Shown here one piece after another: positions 39,788 to 49,515 of a DNA stretch of 64,000 nt (the first letter of the stretch is position 1; each line of letters opens with the position of its first letter). Made by a program: the position numbers and the translations under genes. The stretch comes from Streptococcaceae bacterium ESL0729 (lineage in GTDB: Bacteria > Bacillota > Bacilli > Lactobacillales > Streptococcaceae). The notes under the pieces were generated by a model, which did no database searches, had not been told where the DNA came from, and saw nothing but the letters and a program-made list of their open reading frames with translations. The stretch covers positions 1,023,001-1,087,000 of the forward strand of contig CP113924.1 in the NCBI GenBank assembly GCA_029391995.1, in the 5' to 3' direction.

Positions 39788-40168
39788 TTATTGATTATTG
39801 ACCTTACCCTGCCCCTTTAAGTATTCTGTATTTTCCTCAACCCACTTGTCCAGTTGATTGGCAAGGCTCGTAAAGCCGGGTTGATTATACTTTTGCTTAT
39901 AGCGTCTCTTTTTTTTATTGTGGTGCAGCTGGGGTTTGTCTTCCATGGTGCGAAGGGAGAGACTTATTTTCCCAGTGTACTCATCAATATCAATGATTTG
40001 AGCCTCAACCTCCTGGCCCAAACTTACGGTATCCATGATATTTTTTGTATAACCAGATTTAATCTCCGAAATATGGATTAGCCCGTGGCAGTTATTTGCA
40101 AACTTTACAAAGGCTCCGTAGGTCTGAACACCAGTAATGGTCGCATCAACAATGTCACCTATCTTTAG
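39788..40168 (-). CDS. S1-domain RNA-binding protein (CvfD/GSP13 type) with no standard start codon
   Basis: The frame encodes a full S1 domain from [19 protein letters not shown] to [12 protein letters not shown] and a basic tail, about 126 residues in all, as in streptococcal CvfD and Bacillus GSP13-like proteins. Homologues begin MKIGD; here the matching codon is CTA (40166-40168), and no ATG, GTG or TTG occurs in frame until ATG at 40036, inside the fold. The CTA overlaps the cyclophilin stop and follows a run of nine A (40169-40177). With one extra A the cyclophilin would read straight into this frame. Start or mode of expression is therefore open. Confidence 0.75.
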   Translation of the reverse strand, partial: LKIGDIVDATITGVQTYGAFVKFANNCHGLIHISEIKSGYTKNIMDTVSLGQEVEAQIIDIDEYTGKISLSLRTMEDKPQLHHNKKKRRYKQKYNQPGFTSLANQLDKWVEENTEYLKGQGKVNNQ

Positions 40169-40806
40169 TTTTTTTTTACTTTTGAGCTGTCGATGAATTT
40201 GCCGTCTGAATCATTAACGATTTCAATTTTAGTGATGACAACATCATCAACTGGCTTGTCTTGGAAGCCTGTAGGAACTTTTGCAATCTTATCAAGGGTC
40301 TTGTAAGAAGCTTCATCATAGAGGTGACCAAAAACTGTGTGACGGCCATCCAGATGAGGAGTTCCTCCGCCAGTGTAAAGTTCAGCGATTTCCTCAGGCC
40401 AGCCACCATTAACAAGAACATCTTTAGAATAAGCCATGTGTTCATTTTGAACGATGAAGAATTGACTACCGTTAGTATTAGGACCAGCATTAGCCATTGA
40501 AAGGGCACCGCGGATGTTAAAGACCTTGTTTGAGAATTCATCCTCAAATTTTGTCCCGTAGATGCTTTCACCACCCATACCAGTACCAGTTGGGTCACCA
40601 CCTTGAATCATAAAATCTGAAATAATACGGTGGAAGATGATTCCATCATAATAGCCTTCTTTTGCTAGTTCAACGAAGTTTTTAACTGTTTTGGGTGCAA
40701 GGTCTGTAAATAATTTGACCTTCATGTCACCATGATTTGTTTTAATAATTGCGATTTGTCCAGGTGCATTTTGGATGTCAACCTGTGGATAATTTGTATT
40801 TGTCAT
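40165..40806 (-). CDS. Peptidylprolyl isomerase, cyclophilin type
   Basis: A 213-residue cytoplasmic cyclophilin (PpiB-like) that speeds proline isomerisation. Motifs are [20 protein letters not shown] (about 53-72), [19 protein letters not shown] and the HTVFGHL near 160. In many streptococci this domain is fused to the C-terminus of the Cof-type HAD encoded just upstream; here they are separate genes 12 bases apart. The last codons (SSKVKKN) lie over the A9 run discussed under the S1 gene. Confidence 0.93.
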   Translation of the reverse strand: MTNTNYPQVDIQNAPGQIAIIKTNHGDMKVKLFTDLAPKTVKNFVELAKEGYYDGIIFHRIISDFMIQGGDPTGTGMGGESIYGTKFEDEFSNKVFNIRGALSMANAGPNTNGSQFFIVQNEHMAYSKDVLVNGGWPEEIAELYTGGGTPHLDGRHTVFGHLYDEASYKTLDKIAKVPTGFQDKPVDDVVITKIEIVNDSDGKFIDSSKVKKN

Positions 40807-40818
40807 TTTACTTCCTTC

Positions 40819-41619
40819 TTAAATAATTTTTAATTGCTCAAGGGCCTTTTTGATGCCATCAGCTTCAACAGTCTCAGTCACCAAGCTGGCCCTTTTTTTA
40901 AGGTCTGGATGGGATACTTCCATGGCCACAGAAATTCCAGCATAATCAAAAATTTCTCGGTCATTCAGGCCATCACCAAAAACTAACAGATTTTCCCTCG
41001 TAAGGCCTAAGCTTTCAAGAACCTTAGAAACTCCCAAGGCCTTACTCCCAAGATAAGGGACGACGTCACTGCTATATTCATGCCACCTAACCAGGCGAAT
41101 CTGATCCTTAAGTTTATCAGGTAGGCTGTCGTCTACATCACGCTCCGTAATGGTCAGCATTTGATAGATGTCGTCTTCCTCGTAGTAATTTTCATCCTCG
41201 TTAATTTTACCATAAATTGGCGTAATTGCCTCCTTGGCCAAATCACCCCATTTATTAATAACAACTTGATTACTTGCAACAAAGGCATAGTCAATCCGTT
41301 CACCCTTGGCCCAAGCGATAATATCTTCAATCAACTCCCTTGAAAGAGGATTTTTATAGATAAGCTTCTGATCTTTATCTTGAGCATGACTACCATTAAT
41401 TGTAACAAAAAAATCTGGTTTGAGGGCACGAATTTCTGGCACTACACCTGAAAAATTTCGGCCCGTTGCGATTCCTGTTAAAATACCTTTTTCTCGCAAG
41501 CGGAAAAATACTTCCTTGATTGATGGTGGAATAAATCCACTATCTTTAACCCTTAAGGTATCATCAATATCAAAGAAAATTATCTTTATATCCTGAGCCC
41601 GCTTCAATAAGTCTTCCAT
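40819..41619 (-). CDS. Cof-type HAD-IIB family hydrolase
   Basis: A 266-residue sugar-phosphate-type phosphatase. Motif I is FFDIDDTLRVKD (Asp at 16 and 18), motif II TGIATGRNF, and motif IV VFGDGLNDREIF at about 212. It is the first gene of a group with the cyclophilin, the S1 gene and the DedA-like gene. The substrate is unknown. Confidence 0.9.
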   Translation of the reverse strand: MEDLLKRAQDIKIIFFDIDDTLRVKDSGFIPPSIKEVFFRLREKGILTGIATGRNFSGVVPEIRALKPDFFVTINGSHAQDKDQKLIYKNPLSRELIEDIIAWAKGERIDYAFVASNQVVINKWGDLAKEAITPIYGKINEDENYYEEDDIYQMLTITERDVDDSLPDKLKDQIRLVRWHEYSSDVVPYLGSKALGVSKVLESLGLTRENLLVFGDGLNDREIFDYAGISVAMEVSHPDLKKRASLVTETVEADGIKKALEQLKII

Positions 41620-41698
41620 AAGTATCCACCTTTTCCTATATAATAAAAACTACTTTCATGCTTTAATTATAGAAAAAAAGCCAAATAAAATAAAGAAT

Positions 41699-42328
41699 CT
41701 AGCCAGCTAGACCATGCTGGAGGGCATAAATTACAGCTTGTGTCCTATCATCAACCTCAAGTTTTGCTAAGATATTTGAAACATGAGTTTTAACTGTCTT
41801 TAGGCTGATGAAGAGACTGTCCGCAATCTCCTGATTGCTAAGTCCCTTACTAAGCTCACGAAGTACCTCAAGTTCCCTTGCTGTCAGATCATCATAAAGT
41901 TCAGGGGCCCGGTGATTTTTTTCATAAATTTTTTGGCGGACACTGTCACTTAAAACATCCTCGCCAGAATATATTTTCCTGATGGCCTCAGCTATCTCAT
42001 CAGCCTGAGAAGTTTTTAAGATATAACCCTTGGCTCCAGCCGCAAGGGCTGGAAAGACTTTTTCATCATCCAAGAAACTGGTTAAAATCAAAATTTTTGC
42101 CTGGGGGTTTTCTGCTAGGATGGTCTGACTGGCTTCAATCCCATCCATCTGATTCATGACAAGATCCATTAGGATAACATCTGGATTATATTTTTTGGCG
42201 TATTCAACACCGATATTGCCATCAGAAGCTTCTGCCACCACCTCGATGTCCTCTTGAATATTTAAAAAACTTGAAAGTCCAAGCCTGACCATCTCATGGT
42301 CATCAACTATCACTACTTTTATGCTCAT
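41699..42328 (-). CDS. liaR: LiaR-type (NarL family) response regulator
   Basis: A 209-residue regulator with phosphoacceptor Asp55 (VILMDLVMNQMDGI) and a LuxR-type helix-turn-helix (about 145-205, LTARELEVLRELSKGLSNQEIA). In this family (LiaR, VraR, Lactococcus CesR) it turns on cell-envelope stress genes. It overlaps liaS by 26 bases. Confidence 0.93.
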   Translation of the reverse strand: MSIKVVIVDDHEMVRLGLSSFLNIQEDIEVVAEASDGNIGVEYAKKYNPDVILMDLVMNQMDGIEASQTILAENPQAKILILTSFLDDEKVFPALAAGAKGYILKTSQADEIAEAIRKIYSGEDVLSDSVRQKIYEKNHRAPELYDDLTARELEVLRELSKGLSNQEIADSLFISLKTVKTHVSNILAKLEVDDRTQAVIYALQHGLAG

Positions 42329-43295
42329 TTTGTGGAATCCTTATTTCTATGCTTGTGCCTTGATTGGGTGCACTAACAATTTTTACATCTCCTCCAAGAA
42401 GGACTGATCTCTCTCTTATATTTTTTAGGCCGTAACTTGCCGTCTTTGTTTCCTTGGTATCAAAACCAACTCCATCATCCTCAACCCTTAAAATAACTGA
42501 CCTTCCACTTGCAAGCAGTGAAATATCAATATTTTGAGCCTTAGAGTGCCTTAAGGCGTTACTTAAAAGCTCCTGCATGATTCTAAAAATATTATCCTCA
42601 ACAGTTTTTGAAAGCTTAATATTGGTGTCATAAACCCAGCTTATTTTTCCAGATATTTTGGCCTGAAGCTCATCAACAAGACTTGTAATACCGTCAATTA
42701 AGGACTTCCCGTTAAGCTCAACTGGCCTTAAATGAAGGAGGAGGGCCCGCATTTCATTTTGAGCCTCATGAAGAATTTTAAGGACAAGCCTGGCCTGGGT
42801 GGTCATCTGCTCCGTGTCCAAATTCTTATTGCTGACTACCCCTGACAAAATCATGGTTGCCGCAAAAAGCTGCTGGCTAACTGAATCATGGAGTTCCCGT
42901 GAAATACGCTTACGTTCTTCTGTTACAATATCAACCTGCCTTACAGTATCTTCCCTGCTTGCTTCTTGGAGCTGTTGGGTAAGATTTCTAATCCTTAGGA
43001 CAAGCTTATTAAGGTCCTGATTGTTGGTCAAATCACCCTTTAAGGAAAGATTTGTCGCCCAATTAAACTGACGAATAAGCCGCCTTTGACTCAAATAAGT
43101 AAGAACAGTGAAGGCTAAACTTAGGAGGGCACTTACGGAAAAAATAATCCATGAAGCTCGCCAGTGACTCATAAGAACCTGATAAAAACCTCTTGAACTT
43201 ACAGCCAGAGTATAGATAACAACTAAAATTGAAATTAAGCTCGCCAAAAAGCCATAAAGAAAGGTCTTAAAAATCGACTGTTTTATCATAGGCAA
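42303..43295 (-). CDS. liaS: LiaS-type sensor histidine kinase
   Basis: A 330-residue HisKA_3 kinase with two N-terminal membrane helices (about 12-32 and 47-68), a HAMP-like linker, the phosphorylated His in ERKRISRELHDSVSQQL (near 137), and the ATPase region LRHSKAQNI and DDGVGF. It senses lipid II-cycle damage and is held in check by LiaF, whose gene overlaps it by 10 bases. Confidence 0.94.
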   Translation of the reverse strand: MPMIKQSIFKTFLYGFLASLISILVVIYTLAVSSRGFYQVLMSHWRASWIIFSVSALLSLAFTVLTYLSQRRLIRQFNWATNLSLKGDLTNNQDLNKLVLRIRNLTQQLQEASREDTVRQVDIVTEERKRISRELHDSVSQQLFAATMILSGVVSNKNLDTEQMTTQARLVLKILHEAQNEMRALLLHLRPVELNGKSLIDGITSLVDELQAKISGKISWVYDTNIKLSKTVEDNIFRIMQELLSNALRHSKAQNIDISLLASGRSVILRVEDDGVGFDTKETKTASYGLKNIRERSVLLGGDVKIVSAPNQGTSIEIRIPQNEHKSSDS

Positions 43296-43975
43296 ACCAC
43301 CGTCAAATCACCCATAAAAGTATCAACATAAATCTTAAGGCGGCGGGGATTTTCAGTGAAATCATCTGAATAATATTTAATTCGCTCCTTGCTCAGATTG
43401 GACCTTTCTCCAAATAGGTTGACGCCTCCTCTTAAAGAGGCATAGTCAACTGAGACAGCCATTCCCTTAGGAACAATTATCTTGGTATCACCAATGAATT
43501 TTCTCAACATGATTATATTTTCATCCTGCCTAAAATTTGTCTGCTCAAGATCGATAACATCATCGCTAATAACCTTAATAATATTTATATCATCAAAGCG
43601 GTACAACTCTTGTCCTGAAATTCTTGAAAAATCCAAATTTTCCTTGATAAAAACGCGGTCATCCCACTCATCATAGTAGGTTTCAATCATATCAAAATTT
43701 TGTTGCTTCTTAGGCAGCCTTACAAAGTAAACAATGGCAATTACAGCCAGGATAAGGGCCAACCAAAAGAAGAAGTTTTCAAAGACAAAAATAGCCATGA
43801 CAAGACCTAGTACTGTCAGGATTAATTTGAAAATAAACCAGTCAAATTTTGATAACAGCATCCCGATTACGACAGTCAAAATTAGGCAGGCAGCAAAAAT
43901 GGGCTCCCCAATCAAGGTTACCAAGCTAGCAATTAAAAATATTAGTTCTAAAATTATAAATAATCTGGTCTTCAT
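43286..43975 (-). CDS. liaF: LiaF-type membrane protein, inhibitor of LiaS
   Basis: A 229-residue protein with four N-terminal membrane segments (to about 90) and a C-terminal LiaF domain (about 110-229) with IIVPKGMAVSVDYASLRGGV. LiaF keeps the LiaS kinase off without stress. It is the first gene of liaFSR. An inverted repeat CCCGGC/GCCGGG (44017-44043) lies upstream. Confidence 0.92.
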   Translation of the reverse strand: MKTRLFIILELIFLIASLVTLIGEPIFAACLILTVVIGMLLSKFDWFIFKLILTVLGLVMAIFVFENFFFWLALILAVIAIVYFVRLPKKQQNFDMIETYYDEWDDRVFIKENLDFSRISGQELYRFDDINIIKVISDDVIDLEQTNFRQDENIIMLRKFIGDTKIIVPKGMAVSVDYASLRGGVNLFGERSNLSKERIKYYSDDFTENPRRLKIYVDTFMGDLTVVCL

Positions 43976-44059
43976 ACAATCATTCTACCAAAAATACTTT
44001 CCCTTTTCCTAAGGCTCCCGGCCGATATTTAGCTGTTGCCGGGAAGAATTTTACTTTTA

Positions 44060-44084
44060 AAAAAAGCCCGCTAGTAAAGCGAGC
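44060..44084 (-). terminator. Terminator of murC
   Basis: On the minus strand GCTCGC-TTTACTA-GCGGGC (one U-G pair) followed by a U-run. Confidence 0.82.
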
Positions 44085-44090
44085 CCTCAA

Positions 44091-45422
44091 CTACTGGACA
44101 TTATTGGTCAATTGACCCAATAATTTTTCAAAGGCATATTCATACTTTTGAATGTCCCCTGCTCCCATGAAAACATAAACGGCATTTTCATGATTAAGGA
44201 GGGGTGAAACATTATCAACTGAGATAACTTGAGCTGGCTTGTCAATCTTTGCAGCAAGGTCTGCCACCTTAACATCTCCGTGGTCAGCCTCCCTAGCACT
44301 TCCGTAAATCTCAGCCAGATAGACTGAATCAGCCAGATTTAAGCTCTTAGCAAAATCATCAATCAAGGCGATGGTTCTTGTAAAAGTGTGGGGCTGGAAG
44401 ACAGCAACAATCTCACGATCTGGATATTTTTGACGGGCTGCATCAATTGTCGCTTCAATCTCGGTTGGATGGTGGGCAAAATCATCAATAATTATGTGCT
44501 CATTGACCATCTTTTCTGTAAATCTGCGTTTAACCCCTGTAAAGGTCTTCATGTCCTTTTTGACCTCTTCAAGATCAAGTCCTAGATCATGGCAGACAGC
44601 AACTACTGCTAAGGCATTTAAGATATTGTGCTTACCGTAGGTTGGTACCTCAAAGGTTCCAAGAAATTCTCCCCTGAAGTAGGCATCAAAGGTTGAACCA
44701 TCAGTCGCCCTTTTTACATTCTTAGCCAAGTAGTCATCATTTTCCTCAAAACCATAGAAATAAAGAGGTGCCTTAGTCTTAAGTCTTCTTAGGTATTCAT
44801 CTTCACCATAGGCAAAGACACCTTTTGTTACCTGATTGGCATAGTCCTCAAAGGCAGAGTAAACATCCTCAACACCTGTAAAGTAGTCTGGATGGTCAAA
44901 GTCTACATTGGTAATAATTGAGTACTCAGGATGGTAAGGCATGAAATGACGTTCATACTCATCACTTTCAAAGACAAAATACTCGCTAGAAGCATTCCCG
45001 TAGCCTGTCCCATCACCAATTAAATAACTGGCATCACTTATATTCTTTAAAACGTGCGACAAAAGGCCAGTTGTGCTAGTTTTACCATGGGCTCCAGCTA
45101 CACCGATACTTGTGAAGCGTCTCATAAATTCTCCTAGAAATTCATGATACCTCTTGTATTTAAAGCCATTTTTCTCAGCATAGGCAACTTCGACATTATT
45201 ACTAGCATGAAAGGCATTTCCTGCGATAAGTTCAGTATCAACTGTAATATTTTCTTCATCAAAGGGTAGAATCTTTATATCAGCTAATTCTAGCCCACGT
45301 TGGGTGAAGTAATAATCAGTGCTATCGCTTCCTTGGACACTTTCTCCTAGTTGATTCAATAATAATGCAAGTGCACTCATACCTGCACCCTTAATTCCAA
45401 TAAAGTGATATGTTTTCGACAT
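44091..45422 (-). CDS. murC: UDP-N-acetylmuramate--L-alanine ligase
   Basis: Adds L-alanine to UDP-MurNAc, the first peptide step of peptidoglycan precursor synthesis. The 443-residue protein starts with a Rossmann-like [11 protein letters not shown] and has the ATP loop [12 protein letters not shown] (about 108-119), [11 protein letters not shown], and FQPHTFTRT. Standard Mur ligase length. Own transcript with a terminator. Confidence 0.97.
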   Translation of the reverse strand: MSKTYHFIGIKGAGMSALALLLNQLGESVQGSDSTDYYFTQRGLELADIKILPFDEENITVDTELIAGNAFHASNNVEVAYAEKNGFKYKRYHEFLGEFMRRFTSIGVAGAHGKTSTTGLLSHVLKNISDASYLIGDGTGYGNASSEYFVFESDEYERHFMPYHPEYSIITNVDFDHPDYFTGVEDVYSAFEDYANQVTKGVFAYGEDEYLRRLKTKAPLYFYGFEENDDYLAKNVKRATDGSTFDAYFRGEFLGTFEVPTYGKHNILNALAVVAVCHDLGLDLEEVKKDMKTFTGVKRRFTEKMVNEHIIIDDFAHHPTEIEATIDAARQKYPDREIVAVFQPHTFTRTIALIDDFAKSLNLADSVYLAEIYGSAREADHGDVKVADLAAKIDKPAQVISVDNVSPLLNHENAVYVFMGAGDIQKYEYAFEKLLGQLTNNVQ

Positions 45423-45519
45423 CTTTTTTCCTTCTTACTTAATACTTTTGCTTGTCATTTTTGTCGTTATCTCATGGTCAGTGATAATAATTTTATAATA
45501 ATTGCTTTTAATGACCTAT

Positions 45520-46185
45520 TTAATAACTTCCTCTTTCAAAAAGAGTATTTCTTTTTCTTTCAAAGTAATCACTGCCAAGATTCTTACTCTCGGATGATTT
45601 TTGCTTCTTTTCCTCTTGTATTTCACGCGATTCCTTGGCTAAGGCATCAAAATTTCTAGGACTTTTGGTATGTTTGTTGGGAGAAACATTTGATGATAAA
45701 ATTCGTGAACTTATGGCCTCAGGTCGCTCAAACTTTCCCTCCTGATGGTCTTTGACCTCCACCGTGACAGGTAAGGGCAGCTGGGTCCAAGCCTTGCTTG
45801 ATCCCGTGACCTTATTTCCTCCAAGAGGACGCTGGTTAAAGTTTGAATTTCCAAGATTTGACATCCGCTCAGTTGGATAAACATAGCCCTTGGGCCTTTC
45901 TGGGGCCCGGTAGGTCTTCTTCCGAGGCTTTGTAGTCGGAAGCTTTACTTCTCCTTTTTTGGCCTGCTCCTTTTGCGGAACCTGGGTAAAAACACCAGCC
46001 TTCTCATAAGGACTTTTTTTATCTGGCCTGGGAAAGGGGGCGGTTTCTAAAAGCTCAAGCTCAGCCCTCCTAACATTTCTTTTGGTTAAAAGTTCGTCAT
46101 TTGTATATAAGACTCTGTCATCAACTTCTAAATGGATTCCATCTGGAATACAGGGAAATTGAACCTTATTTATTTTCTCTTTCAT
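45520..46185 (-). CDS. Unknown cytosolic protein, probably disordered
   Basis: I do not recognise this 221-residue protein. It has no membrane helix or signal peptide. An ordered-looking start (VQFPCIPDGIHLEVDDRVLY) is followed by a long Lys-, Pro-, Glu- and Ser-rich region typical of intrinsic disorder. It lies between the SNF2 helicase gene (50 bases upstream) and murC (about 100 bases downstream), on the same strand, and has an ordinary start. Codon use looks like that of its neighbours. Confidence 0.75.
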   Translation of the reverse strand: MKEKINKVQFPCIPDGIHLEVDDRVLYTNDELLTKRNVRRAELELLETAPFPRPDKKSPYEKAGVFTQVPQKEQAKKGEVKLPTTKPRKKTYRAPERPKGYVYPTERMSNLGNSNFNQRPLGGNKVTGSSKAWTQLPLPVTVEVKDHQEGKFERPEAISSRILSSNVSPNKHTKSPRNFDALAKESREIQEEKKQKSSESKNLGSDYFERKRNTLFERGSY

Positions 46186-46234
46186 ACCATTATTCCTTCT
46201 CTATCCTTTCATTATAGCTTAAAATAGACCTTAT

Positions 46235-49200
46235 TTAAAGCTGTAAACCAAGAATCTCCATAATCTCATCTTCTGTGATATTGCGATTTGAAACGCCTCC
46301 ATCAAGGACGGTTGTTATCAAATCCTGCTTCTTACTTTGGATTTCTTGAATTTTTTCTTCAATTGTGCCTCTTGTGACCAATCTTATAACTTCAACAGTT
46401 CGCTTTTGTCCCATTCTATGAGCACGCGAGATGGCCTGCTCCTCAACTGATGGATTCCACCATAAATCGACTAAGATTACAACATCGGCACTTGTTAGAT
46501 TAAGGCCTGTTCCTCCTGCCTTAAGGGAGATCAAGAAGGCATCTCGGCTGCCTGCATTAAAGGCTTCAACCATGTGAAGGCGATCTTTTGCAGGGGTTGC
46601 ACCTGTCAGCTTGTAGCTTGAAAGCCCCACTTTTTTCATGCCTTCTTCAATGTAGTCAAACATCTTAGTAAACTGTGAAAAGATTAAAGGTCTGTGGCCA
46701 TTTTCCTTGATTTGCTCCAAAAGATTGGTCAAGAGCTCAAGTTTTCCACTACTTCCTTCATAATCAGGCATAAAGAGGGCTGGGGTATCACAAATCTGTC
46801 TGAGGCGTGTAATTCCCGATAAAATTTCAATCTTATTCCGGTTAAACTCACCCTTGTCCATCGATTTAATCTTATCCTGCATGGTTTGCAGCTGGGCCAA
46901 GTAAATTACCTTCTGCTCTTCAGTTAATTCACTGTAGTGAACAATTTCAAGCTTTTCAGGTAATTCCTTAAGAACCTCATCTTTTTTCCGCCTCATAATA
47001 AAAGGTTTTATAATCCGGGCAATGCTTTCAGAAGGGGTCTTAATGAATTTCTTCTTGTCACCAAATAGGCCAGGCATGACAATGTTGAAGAGGGCCCACA
47101 TCTCATCAAGTCGATTTTCAATGGGGGTACCACTAATGGCAAAGACCGTGTCGACCTTCAACTGGGCAAGGGCCTTGTTGGTCTTACTTTGGGCATTCTT
47201 AACAGTCTGAGCCTCGTCCATCAAAAGGAAGTTAAGCTCCCTTTCCTGGTAGGCATCCAAGTCTTTTAAGAATGAGCCGTAACTTGTAACATAAATCTGG
47301 TGGTCATCAGATATTATCTGCTCCCGTAACTTTTTACTGCCCTCAACCACTACAAGATTCATCTGGGGGGCAAACTTCTTAAATTCGCTCTCCCAGTTGT
47401 AAATAAGACTTGACGGTGCTACAATCAGGGACTTGTCACAATCTTTCATGCTAGATACCAAAAAGGTAATCGACTGCAAGGTTTTCCCAAGCCCCATATC
47501 ATCAGCAAGAATCCCTCCCATATGGTGACTGGTCAGCATCTTCATCCACTTAACACCATCAACCTGATAATGTCTAAGATCTGCCTTAATTTCCTCAGGC
47601 TGGCTGAAGGGAAACTCCTCTGGATGGGTTAAATCCTTGTAAAGATTCTTAAATTCCTGGGAATATCTTACTGACTTGACTCCCTCAAAAATCCTAGCTA
47701 TCTGGAAGGTGCGGTAAACTGGAAGGGTTAATTTGCCATCCTTGGTCGCAACAGAATCCCCAAGCTCACTTAGAACCTCCCTAATAGGTTTGAAATTCTT
47801 TTTATTAAAGAGGAGAATCTTTCCAGAGTCGGTCACATAGTGGTCTTCATTATTCCTAAGCCTTTTAATGACCTTCTCAAGCTCACTATCGTCAATATCT
47901 GAAAAATCAAATTTGATATCAAGCAGATTTCCGCTGGTTGATATCTCTAAATCATCGCTAGCCTCAACCCGAAGGTTTTTAAGACTTGGTGATAAAACAA
48001 CCTCTCCTAAAAGCTCAAATTCAGGAATTACCTTGGTGAAAAATTCATATAATTTATCATTAAGGGGTCGAATTTGAGATGACTTAAAGCCTCTTGGAAA
48101 GCCAAGGCTTGTCATACAGGTAAAAATCTTCTTCTCCATCAAAAGGTCCCTTGAAAAATCAAGTTCTTCAAGCTCCTTAAGGCTTGTTACCTCAAAGTCA
48201 CCATAGTCAAAGACGATGGATAAATCAAGCCTGGTTGACAAATCAAAGTAGAAAATCGGCTTAAACTTATGAATCCTAAATGATTTATTAGCCTCGACTT
48301 GTCCGATAGTTTCAAGGCGTTCAAGGGCCATGGAAAGTTGATCCTTCTCCTTGTAGTCAAAAATCATCTTGGGCTCAAGATTCATCTTCACATCTTCATC
48401 AATTATTTTATTGATCCGCTCAAGAAGTTTGGCCTGCTCGATACTTAAAAGATAGAAATAATTTTCAAAATTAATAATTTTTCCCGCGTAAAATTCCTTA
48501 AAAGCCTTCCTGAATAATTTAAGGCTTATGTTATCATCTTGGGGCTCAACCTTAAAGGTGAAAAGTCCTGCCTCTGAATCAAGGTCAAGGAAGGAGAAAA
48601 AGGTAAGATCTCGAGAGCCTATGGTCAACTTAAAATCATCCAAAAGGTAGGCTTCTTCAAGAATGGGCTCAAGGCTACTTAGGGGGATAACTAGAAAGCG
48701 ACCGTTTTTTTGGTAGGTTTCATTTTCAACCAGGACTTCTCCTGGCAAAAGCTTAATGAGTAGGCGGATAAAATTCTGCGAATTTTCATCAAAATTACTG
48801 ATATTAAGCCTTACCAAATAGTCCTTGCCTAATTGATAAAGTTCATTTTTTTCAATGATGCCTAAAAAATGCGGAATATCTTTGACGATATAAGACCTAC
48901 TAGCCTTGGCTGCCCTAATTTTGATGGTCAAAGCCAGATTGTCCCCATGGTGGAAGAGATGGCCAGAGGATGCTGTATCAAATATTTCAACTCCAAGACT
49001 TAGACTATCCTCATAGTCGTCATCAATTTCATTGATTTCCTTCAAGAAATTAGAACCAAAACTAAGTTCCTGATTGAACTTTTGAGTCCTCTCTGCTATT
49101 TCTAAAATTTGGTTGGAGCTATTTGACTTTTGATCTTGTTTTAGATACTCCTCAATGGCAGCTATGTGCTGGCAGTATTTTTTGCTGGCAAAAACCTGGC

Positions 49201-49360
49201 AGCTACAAAAGTCATTCTCCCCGTCCAAATCATAGCTTACAAGCTCTCCGTCAACATTGGCCGACAAAACCATGTCACCCAGGTTGACATCAGTCACCTT
49301 ATGATTTTCGTATAATTCTATTCCTTCTGCTCTAATATAAGCAGGCATCATTCTACTCAT
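46235..49360 (-). CDS. SNF2-family DEAD/DEAH helicase with SWIM zinc finger
   Basis: A 1041-residue Swi2/Snf2 ATPase. The N-terminus holds a SWIM finger (CSCQVFASKKYCQH, about 52-65), a long bacterial SNF2-associated region follows, and the C-terminal half has Walker A DDMGLGKTLQS, DEAQTVKNAQS, motif III SGTPIENRLDE, GGTGLNLTSAD and RAHRMGQKR. Such proteins translocate on duplex DNA; the role in cocci is unknown. I chose the ATG at 49360, six bases after AAAGGGTG, over an in-frame GTG at 49369. The gene is a common chromosomal neighbour of murC in Streptococcaceae. Confidence 0.93.
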   Translation of the reverse strand: MSRMMPAYIRAEGIELYENHKVTDVNLGDMVLSANVDGELVSYDLDGENDFCSCQVFASKKYCQHIAAIEEYLKQDQKSNSSNQILEIAERTQKFNQELSFGSNFLKEINEIDDDYEDSLSLGVEIFDTASSGHLFHHGDNLALTIKIRAAKASRSYIVKDIPHFLGIIEKNELYQLGKDYLVRLNISNFDENSQNFIRLLIKLLPGEVLVENETYQKNGRFLVIPLSSLEPILEEAYLLDDFKLTIGSRDLTFFSFLDLDSEAGLFTFKVEPQDDNISLKLFRKAFKEFYAGKIINFENYFYLLSIEQAKLLERINKIIDEDVKMNLEPKMIFDYKEKDQLSMALERLETIGQVEANKSFRIHKFKPIFYFDLSTRLDLSIVFDYGDFEVTSLKELEELDFSRDLLMEKKIFTCMTSLGFPRGFKSSQIRPLNDKLYEFFTKVIPEFELLGEVVLSPSLKNLRVEASDDLEISTSGNLLDIKFDFSDIDDSELEKVIKRLRNNEDHYVTDSGKILLFNKKNFKPIREVLSELGDSVATKDGKLTLPVYRTFQIARIFEGVKSVRYSQEFKNLYKDLTHPEEFPFSQPEEIKADLRHYQVDGVKWMKMLTSHHMGGILADDMGLGKTLQSITFLVSSMKDCDKSLIVAPSSLIYNWESEFKKFAPQMNLVVVEGSKKLREQIISDDHQIYVTSYGSFLKDLDAYQERELNFLLMDEAQTVKNAQSKTNKALAQLKVDTVFAISGTPIENRLDEMWALFNIVMPGLFGDKKKFIKTPSESIARIIKPFIMRRKKDEVLKELPEKLEIVHYSELTEEQKVIYLAQLQTMQDKIKSMDKGEFNRNKIEILSGITRLRQICDTPALFMPDYEGSSGKLELLTNLLEQIKENGHRPLIFSQFTKMFDYIEEGMKKVGLSSYKLTGATPAKDRLHMVEAFNAGSRDAFLISLKAGGTGLNLTSADVVILVDLWWNPSVEEQAISRAHRMGQKRTVEVIRLVTRGTIEEKIQEIQSKKQDLITTVLDGGVSNRNITEDEIMEILGLQL

Positions 49361-49478
49361 GTTATACACCCTTTGAAAAACCCCGTTTTAATTGTGGATA
49401 TTATACCATATACCAAGGAAAGTTACCATCATTAGCTTGCTGCAAGCTCAGTCTACAATTTTTCAACTTTTTTGAATG

Positions 49479-49505
49479 CAAAAAGGAAGGCTAGTAGCCT
49501 TCCTT
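49479..49505 (-). terminator. Terminator of manA
   Basis: AAGGAAGGCT-AGT-AGCCTTCCTT followed on the minus strand by a U-run. Confidence 0.88.
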
Positions 49506-49515
49506 GGGATCTTAT

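Noticed and set aside
40176-40601. 141-codon minus-strand frame inside the cyclophilin gene
   Set aside because: It is a shifted reading of the cyclophilin coding sequence with no conserved motif. It is not in the phase needed to make an alternative S1 protein start.
44017-44043. CCCGGC/GCCGGG inverted repeat upstream of liaF as a LiaR/CesR operator
   Set aside because: The repeat is real, but it does not match a LiaR motif that I can state with certainty, and it may only be a hairpin.
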